From an uncultured Ruminococcus sp. (GTDB lineage Bacteria > Bacillota > Clostridia > Oscillospirales > Ruminococcaceae): DNA of 11,906 nt. This document shows positions 9,048 through 11,906 of the stretch, in pieces. The notes below the pieces were generated by a model that was given only the letters and a program-made list of their open reading frames with translations, did not search any database and was not told where the DNA came from. The position numbers and the translations under genes are program-made. The stretch is taken from assembly GCA_945867875.1 (NCBI GenBank), contig CAMBJF010000058.1:1-11906 (forward strand), given 5' to 3'. Every line of letters begins with the position of its first letter. Positions within the stretch are counted from its first letter, which is position 1.

Positions 9048-9908
9048 ATGTGGGTGGCATTTGCATTCGGCTCTGCACTTTTTGCAGGCGTAACATCGAT
9101 ACTTGCAAAAATAGGCATAAAAAATACCGATTCTACCGCCGCAACGGCTGTCAGGACCATAATAATACTGTTTTTCTCGTGGCTGATGGTCTTTGTCACG
9201 GGGCAGGCAGGCGGAATATCGGATATTTCGGGAAAAACGCTCACGTTTCTTATCCTTTCGGGACTTGCAACAGGCGGCAGCTGGATGTGCTATTTCAAGG
9301 CGCTCCGGATAGGCGATGTGAACAAGGTGACGCCTGTTGACAAATCAAGCACTGTCCTTACGATGCTCCTTGCGTTTATCATACTGGGAGAAAAGATCGA
9401 CCTTCTCAAAGCTGTATGCATTATACTCATCGGAGCGGGTACATATCTGATGATAGTGAAAAAGGAGACGGACAAGGAGGTAAAGGGCAGGGGGTGGCTT
9501 TTCTATGCTGTCCTTTCGGCGGTGTTCGCAAGTCTTACTTCCATACTTGGAAAGATAGGCATAAGCGGCGTGGCTTCAAATCTCGGAACTGCCATAAGAA
9601 CTGTAGTTGTGCTTATAATGGCGTGGGTAATGGTCTTTGTGACGAAAAAGCAGGACGAACTGAAAAAGATAGACAGGAAAAGTATGGTGTTCATCTGCCT
9701 TTCAGGGCTTACTACGGGGCTTTCCTGGCTTTGCTACTACAAAGCTTTGCAGGACGGTCAGGCAAGCGTTGTTGTGCCCATAGACAAGCTCAGTATTCTT
9801 GTGACGGTGGCTTTTTCATACATTGTGCTGAAAGAGAAGCTTACAAGGAAAGCACTTCTCGGACTTGTACTCATAACTGCGGGAACGCTGATGCTTGTGA
9901 TAAAATAA
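9048..9908 (+). CDS. EamA/DMT-family membrane transporter
   Basis: The 286-residue protein is an integral membrane transporter of the drug/metabolite transporter superfamily, with about ten predicted helices as two EamA repeats. The repeats are clear in the sequence: helix 1 of each half has LFAGVTSILAKIGI and VFASLTSILGKIGI, then ATAVRTIIILFFSWLMVFVT and GTAIRTVVVLIMAWVMVFVT. Each half continues with LSGLATGGSWMCYFKAL or LSGLTTGLSWLCYYKAL, a (V/I)DK motif, and a closing helix of the ILIGAGTYLMIVKK or LITAGTLMLVIK type. Length is normal for the family. The substrate cannot be read from sequence; relatives export amino acids, metabolites or drugs, or have unknown cargo. It has its own promoter, a terminator immediately after the stop, and no functional link to its neighbours is evident. 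The start is set by the AGGTGA site. Confidence 0.93.
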   Translation: MWVAFAFGSALFAGVTSILAKIGIKNTDSTAATAVRTIIILFFSWLMVFVTGQAGGISDISGKTLTFLILSGLATGGSWMCYFKALRIGDVNKVTPVDKSSTVLTMLLAFIILGEKIDLLKAVCIILIGAGTYLMIVKKETDKEVKGRGWLFYAVLSAVFASLTSILGKIGISGVASNLGTAIRTVVVLIMAWVMVFVTKKQDELKKIDRKSMVFICLSGLTTGLSWLCYYKALQDGQASVVVPIDKLSILVTVAFSYIVLKEKLTRKALLGLVLITAGTLMLVIK

Positions 9909-9949
9909 AGTCCATACCGAACATTTTTTCGCTCGGTATGGACTTTTTT
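9909..9949. terminator. Bidirectional terminator between transporter and rhomboid genes
   Basis: A perfect 12-bp stem (9909-9920 with 9933-9944) carries a 12-nt loop and T6 at 9944-9949 on the plus strand. On the minus strand the same stem is followed by CTTTATTTTA. It begins directly after the transporter TAA and ends just before the rhomboid TGA, so one compact hairpin serves both convergent genes. Confidence 0.88.
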
Positions 9950-9950
9950 G

Positions 9951-10526
9951 TCACTCTGTCGCCTTGCTTTTGCCGATAGCCCAGCCGAATACACAGCCGC
10001 AGCCTCCGCCGATGATATGCGCCATCTGGGAGATATTGTCGTCGGCAAATATGCCGTTTATTATTTCAGCACCGAGATATAGCACGGCAACGATAATAAG
10101 GGTCAGGGGTATTTCTCCGCTTTTGCTGTTGGCAAAGGAGCTGAGGAGTATCATCATAAAGGCAGCGCCGCTTGCGCCGAGAAGGGCAACGTGGGGGAAG
10201 AATATCACGCTTATAAGCCCCGTGATAAATGCGGTAAAGGCTATCATTATGAGCAGCCTTTTGCAGCCGTATTTTTCTTCAAGCATTGGTCCCACAAGGA
10301 GTATGACCGTGAAATTTCCCATAAAATGGCTCATATCTGCGTGACCCAGAACGTGGGTGAAAAGGCGTATGTAGAAAAGGGGGTCAGCGAGGGAGCTTCG
10401 GTAGACCGAGAAAAGCAGCGTTGTTGACGCTCCGCCCGTGAGCATTCCCACGATGACCGCCGCAAAGGACAGCAGGGTGAACGTGAGGATAACAGGGGAG
10501 TTGTAGGTTATTTTCGGCAGCTTCAT
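9951..10526 (-). CDS. Rhomboid-family intramembrane serine protease
   Basis: The 191-residue polytopic membrane protein has about six helices, the minimal size for a bacterial rhomboid (GlpG-like core without a cytoplasmic domain). The hallmark motifs are intact: HxxxxHxxxN at His62, His67 and Asn71 (HADMSHFMGN), the catalytic Ser119 in GASG, and the catalytic His170 in AHIIGGGCG, the G-rich helix 6. These enzymes cleave substrate helices inside the membrane using a Ser-His dyad; the substrate here is unknown. The start at 10526 is supported by AAAGGA 8 bases upstream. The gene lies 80 bases downstream of rpmA, past that operon's terminator, and no clear promoter is visible in the gap. It may therefore be expressed by read-through or from a weak promoter overlapping the hairpin. 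Confidence 0.93.
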   Translation of the reverse strand: MKLPKITYNSPVILTFTLLSFAAVIVGMLTGGASTTLLFSVYRSSLADPLFYIRLFTHVLGHADMSHFMGNFTVILLVGPMLEEKYGCKRLLIMIAFTAFITGLISVIFFPHVALLGASGAAFMMILLSSFANSKSGEIPLTLIIVAVLYLGAEIINGIFADDNISQMAHIIGGGCGCVFGWAIGKSKATE

Positions 10527-10554
10527 TTTATCTGTCCTTTCGTTTTTGACTATG

Positions 10555-10591
10555 AAAAAAGCCGTTTTTACTTTTCGGTAAAAACGGCTTT
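10555..10591 (-). terminator. Terminator of the rplU-prp-rpmA operon
   Basis: A perfect 14-bp stem (10558-10571 with 10578-10591) has a 6-nt loop. On the minus strand it is followed by a T6 run (10555-10560). It starts 15 bases past the rpmA stop and precedes the rhomboid gene. Confidence 0.88.
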
Positions 10592-10606
10592 AAGCTTTTT
10601 GCAAAA

Positions 10607-10888
10607 TTATTCAGCAGCGTAAACGCTTACCTTCTTGCGATCCTTGCCAACGCGCTCGAACTTAACAGTTCCGTCGATAACAGCAAAAATTGTGTCATCA
10701 GAACCGATTCCAACGCCTGCGCCGGGATGAATGTGTGTACCTCTCTGACGAACGATGATGTTGCCGGAAGTTACAAACTGTCCGTCAGCTCTCTTAACGC
10801 CAAGTCTCTTGGACTCGGAATCACGTCCGTTCTTAGTGGAACCCATACCTTTTTTATGAGCAAAAAACTGCATAGAAATTCTGATCAT
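10607..10888 (-). CDS. rpmA: Ribosomal protein bL27, with Prp-cleaved N-terminal extension
   Basis: The 93-residue protein of the large ribosomal subunit has a mature N-terminus that reaches towards the peptidyl transferase centre. Family signatures are HKKGMGSTKNGRDS, then RLGVKRADGQFVTSGNIIVRQRGT and HPGAGVGIGSDDTIFA. The first nine residues, MIRISMQFF, form the Firmicute-type extension. By analogy with Staphylococcus aureus, where LQFF|ASKKG is cut, cleavage is expected between Phe9 and Ala10, leaving AHKKG. The protease for this is encoded immediately upstream (prp). The start ATG has an excellent GGGAGG site 8 bases upstream, and the gene is followed by the operon terminator. Confidence 0.97.
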   Translation of the reverse strand: MIRISMQFFAHKKGMGSTKNGRDSESKRLGVKRADGQFVTSGNIIVRQRGTHIHPGAGVGIGSDDTIFAVIDGTVKFERVGKDRKKVSVYAAE

Positions 10889-10922
10889 TGCGGTATCCTC
10901 CCTTTCAATTTAATAGAGACCG

Positions 10923-11234
10923 TCATTTTGTGATGATCTGTATGCTGCGGGGAAATTCTTCGGATATAAAGCCAAGATGGGTCTTAAAAGACTCAATAAG
11001 TTTTTCGGAATATCCGCAGCCTTCGTTTTTCAGCCTGAGAGTCAGCATATTTTCCGATACCGATACATCTGCATCGTCCCCGAAAAACTCGGTGACAGTG
11101 TTGCAGGTAAGCTCGGCGGCGGAGGAGACGGCAGCACAGGCAACATCATTGCCCGCTGTTCCATATCCGGCGTGACCCGACAGTGAAAAACCCGATAAGC
11201 GACCGTTTTCTGTGAAAAAAACAGCCTTTATCAT
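10923..11234 (-). CDS. prp: Ribosomal processing cysteine protease Prp (YsxB family)
   Basis: This 103-residue cytoplasmic protease removes the N-terminal extension of L27. The catalytic pair is visible as His21 in SGHAGYGTAG and Cys33 in NDVACAAVSSA, twelve residues apart as in the characterised S. aureus enzyme (His22/Cys34). The length is typical. Its ATG overlaps the rplU stop (ATGA at 11231-11234), which implies translational coupling to L21, and rpmA follows after 34 bases. The conserved order L21-protease-L27 matches the protease to its substrate. It ends in TGA, evidence that TGA is an ordinary stop here. Confidence 0.95.
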   Translation of the reverse strand: MIKAVFFTENGRLSGFSLSGHAGYGTAGNDVACAAVSSAAELTCNTVTEFFGDDADVSVSENMLTLRLKNEGCGYSEKLIESFKTHLGFISEEFPRSIQIITK

Positions 11235-11545
11235 GCCTTGATAGCGTCGATTCTTACCTTAGTGTAGGGCTGTCTGTGACCCTGCTTCTTGTGAGAAGAG
11301 CCCTTCTTAGGCTTGTAGGTGAAAACGGTGATCTTCTTGGACTTACCGTTCTTGATAACCTTAGCCTCAACTGCTGCGCCTGCTACGTAGGGTGCGCCTA
11401 CGGTGAGGGAGCTGTCGTTGTTTACGGCGATAACCTTGTCAAAGGTTACAGTGTCATCAGCATTTACCTCGAGCTTCTCGATGAAGATCTCATCGCCCTC
11501 TTTGACCTGATACTGCTTTCCGCCTGTTTCGATAATAGCGTACAT
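11231..11545 (-). CDS. rplU: Ribosomal protein bL21
   Basis: The 104-residue large-subunit protein begins MYAIIETGGKQYQVKEGD, the family's standard N-terminus, and ends with the basic RNA-binding region KPKKGSSHKKQGHRQPYTKV. The ATG at 11545 is chosen because it matches the family start. An in-frame GTG at 11554 (adding Met-Pro-Lys, with AAAGGA 8 bases upstream) is an alternative. It is the first gene of the rplU-prp-rpmA operon, with a consensus promoter about 100 bases upstream and a leader in between. Its TGA stop overlaps the prp start. Confidence 0.97.
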   Translation of the reverse strand: MYAIIETGGKQYQVKEGDEIFIEKLEVNADDTVTFDKVIAVNNDSSLTVGAPYVAGAAVEAKVIKNGKSKKITVFTYKPKKGSSHKKQGHRQPYTKVRIDAIKA

Positions 11546-11638
11546 TTTCGGCACCTGCCTTTTCCTTTAAAACTCGCTGTTACAGGCGGATCTCCCGAAA
11601 TTCGGTACATCACTTGTCAAGCCCGTTCCAAGCGGCAG
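11546..11638 (-). ncRNA. 5' leader of the rplU operon, candidate L21 autoregulatory leader
   Basis: About 90 bases separate the expected transcription start from the rplU ATG. Firmicute rplU operons often carry a structured L21 leader in this position (an established Rfam class), and this segment is GC-richer than the promoter around it. A short hairpin CCG-AATTT-CGG is visible. The segment CTGCC at the 5' end (11634-11638) can pair with GGCAG beside the ribosome binding site (11555-11559). Assignment to the Rfam class rests on position and these pairings, not on a covariance search. Confidence 0.5.
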
Positions 11639-11643
11639 AATTA

Positions 11644-11672
11644 ATTATATCACATAAAAATCCTTTTGTCAA
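11644..11672 (-). promoter_or_regulatory. Consensus sigma-A promoter of the rplU operon
   Basis: On the minus strand, perfect TTGACA (11667-11672), a 17-base spacer and perfect TATAAT (11644-11649), with an extended -10 TGA. This is as strong as sigma-A promoters get, fitting a ribosomal protein operon. Confidence 0.93.
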
Positions 11673-11728
11673 GGGGATCTTGGCATTTTTTCAGCCTTTT
11701 GCGGAAAAATATTTGCGGCTTTCTTTAT

Positions 11729-11752
11729 TTTGATTATAGCTTTGATTATAGC
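11729..11752 (+). repeat. Perfect 12-bp tandem duplication
   Basis: TTTGATTATAGC occurs twice without a gap (11729-11740 and 11741-11752) in the AT-rich gap between the divergent rplU promoter and the plus-strand promoter at the right edge. It could be a duplicated binding site or a replication-slippage product. Confidence 0.8.
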
Positions 11753-11802
11753 AAATTTCCGTGTAAAAATCAATATGTTTTTGCTGATACATATGTGCTG
11801 AA

Positions 11803-11823
11803 ATTTGTTGAAATACAACAAAT
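11803..11823. promoter_or_regulatory. 21-bp palindrome, candidate operator
   Basis: ATTTGTTG (11803-11810) and CAACAAAT (11816-11823) flank AAATA, an 8+5+8 perfect inverted repeat. It lies about 40 bases upstream of the -35 box of the plus-strand promoter at 11865 and overlaps the first bases of the hairpin at 11821. It may be a regulator site or an RNA stem. Confidence 0.4.
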
Positions 11824-11851
11824 GTTCCGCCAAATTTTCGGAACATTTTTT
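11821..11851 (+). terminator. Plus-strand terminator-like hairpin
   Basis: A perfect 9-bp stem (11821-11829 with 11839-11847) has a 9-nt loop and is followed by a T-run through 11851. It points in the plus direction, yet the only genes between 9951 and here are on the minus strand. It would end a short unannotated plus transcript or antisense RNA, or block transcription towards the next promoter. Confidence 0.6.
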
Positions 11852-11864
11852 CTGTTAATTACCA

Positions 11865-11893
11865 TTGCAAAATATATGTTTCGGGTGTATAAT
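11865..11893 (+). promoter_or_regulatory. Sigma-A promoter of a gene right of the window
   Basis: TTGCAA (11865-11870), a 17-base spacer and perfect TATAAT (11888-11893). Only 13 bases follow before the window ends, so the gene it drives is not visible. It is divergent from the rplU promoter. Confidence 0.75.
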
Positions 11894-11906
11894 AAAAATA
11901 CAGAAC

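Noticed and set aside
10527..10557. Promoter for the rhomboid gene
   Set aside because: CATAGT could pass as a weak -10, but no matching -35 lies at 16-18 bases, and the region is mostly terminator stem.
1..11906. Mobile elements, CRISPR arrays, tRNA or rRNA genes
   Set aside because: No transposase or integrase frame, no regularly spaced repeats, and no tRNA cloverleaf or rRNA motif was seen on either strand.

Overview
The window looks like chromosomal DNA from a Gram-positive gut-type Firmicute (Bacillota), most likely a Ruminococcus-like member of the Oscillospiraceae. The reasons are the gene order rplU-prp-rpmA, an L27 protein with the N-terminal extension that Prp removes, strong purine-rich ribosome binding sites, textbook sigma-A promoters, and large hybrid histidine kinases with the MSHDIRTP H-box common in that group. 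The genus is inferred; no 16S or other decisive marker is present.

Left two thirds (about 90-8930): three neighbouring hybrid sensor histidine kinases. Kinase 1 (minus strand, 139-2966) and kinase 3 (plus strand, 5730-8930) have a signal peptide, tandem periplasmic solute-binding-like sensor domains, one membrane helix, HisKA, HATPase_c and one (kinase 1) or two (kinase 3) receiver domains. Kinase 2 (plus, 3276-5684) is cytosolic, with PAS-type sensing in front of HisKA-HATPase_c-REC. Kinases 2 and 3 form an operon. Kinase 1 is divergent, and the 309-base gap holds a promoter for each direction. All three reading frames are interrupted: kinase 1 by a frameshift near 2577, kinase 2 by an in-frame TGA at 3984, kinase 3 by TAA at 5877 and TGA at 7401. 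Outside these four points the coding sequence and every catalytic motif are intact, so the lesions look recent, or are sequencing errors, or the split products are still used.

Right third (about 8960-11640): housekeeping and transport. A ten-helix EamA/DMT transporter (9048-9908) has its own near-consensus promoter. It converges on a rhomboid intramembrane protease (minus, 9951-10526) across a shared bidirectional terminator. Next on the minus strand is the ribosomal operon rplU (L21), prp (cysteine protease) and rpmA (L27), with a consensus promoter, a roughly 90-nt leader and a strong terminator. L21 and L27 join the large ribosomal subunit, and Prp trims the L27 N-terminus.

The right edge (11700-11906) has no gene. 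It holds a 12-bp tandem duplication, a palindrome, a plus-strand terminator-like hairpin and a plus-strand promoter pointing out of the window. I found no mobile element, CRISPR array, tRNA or rRNA. The most notable signal is the parallel disruption of three adjacent signalling kinases; I see no convincing evidence for a wholly new system.
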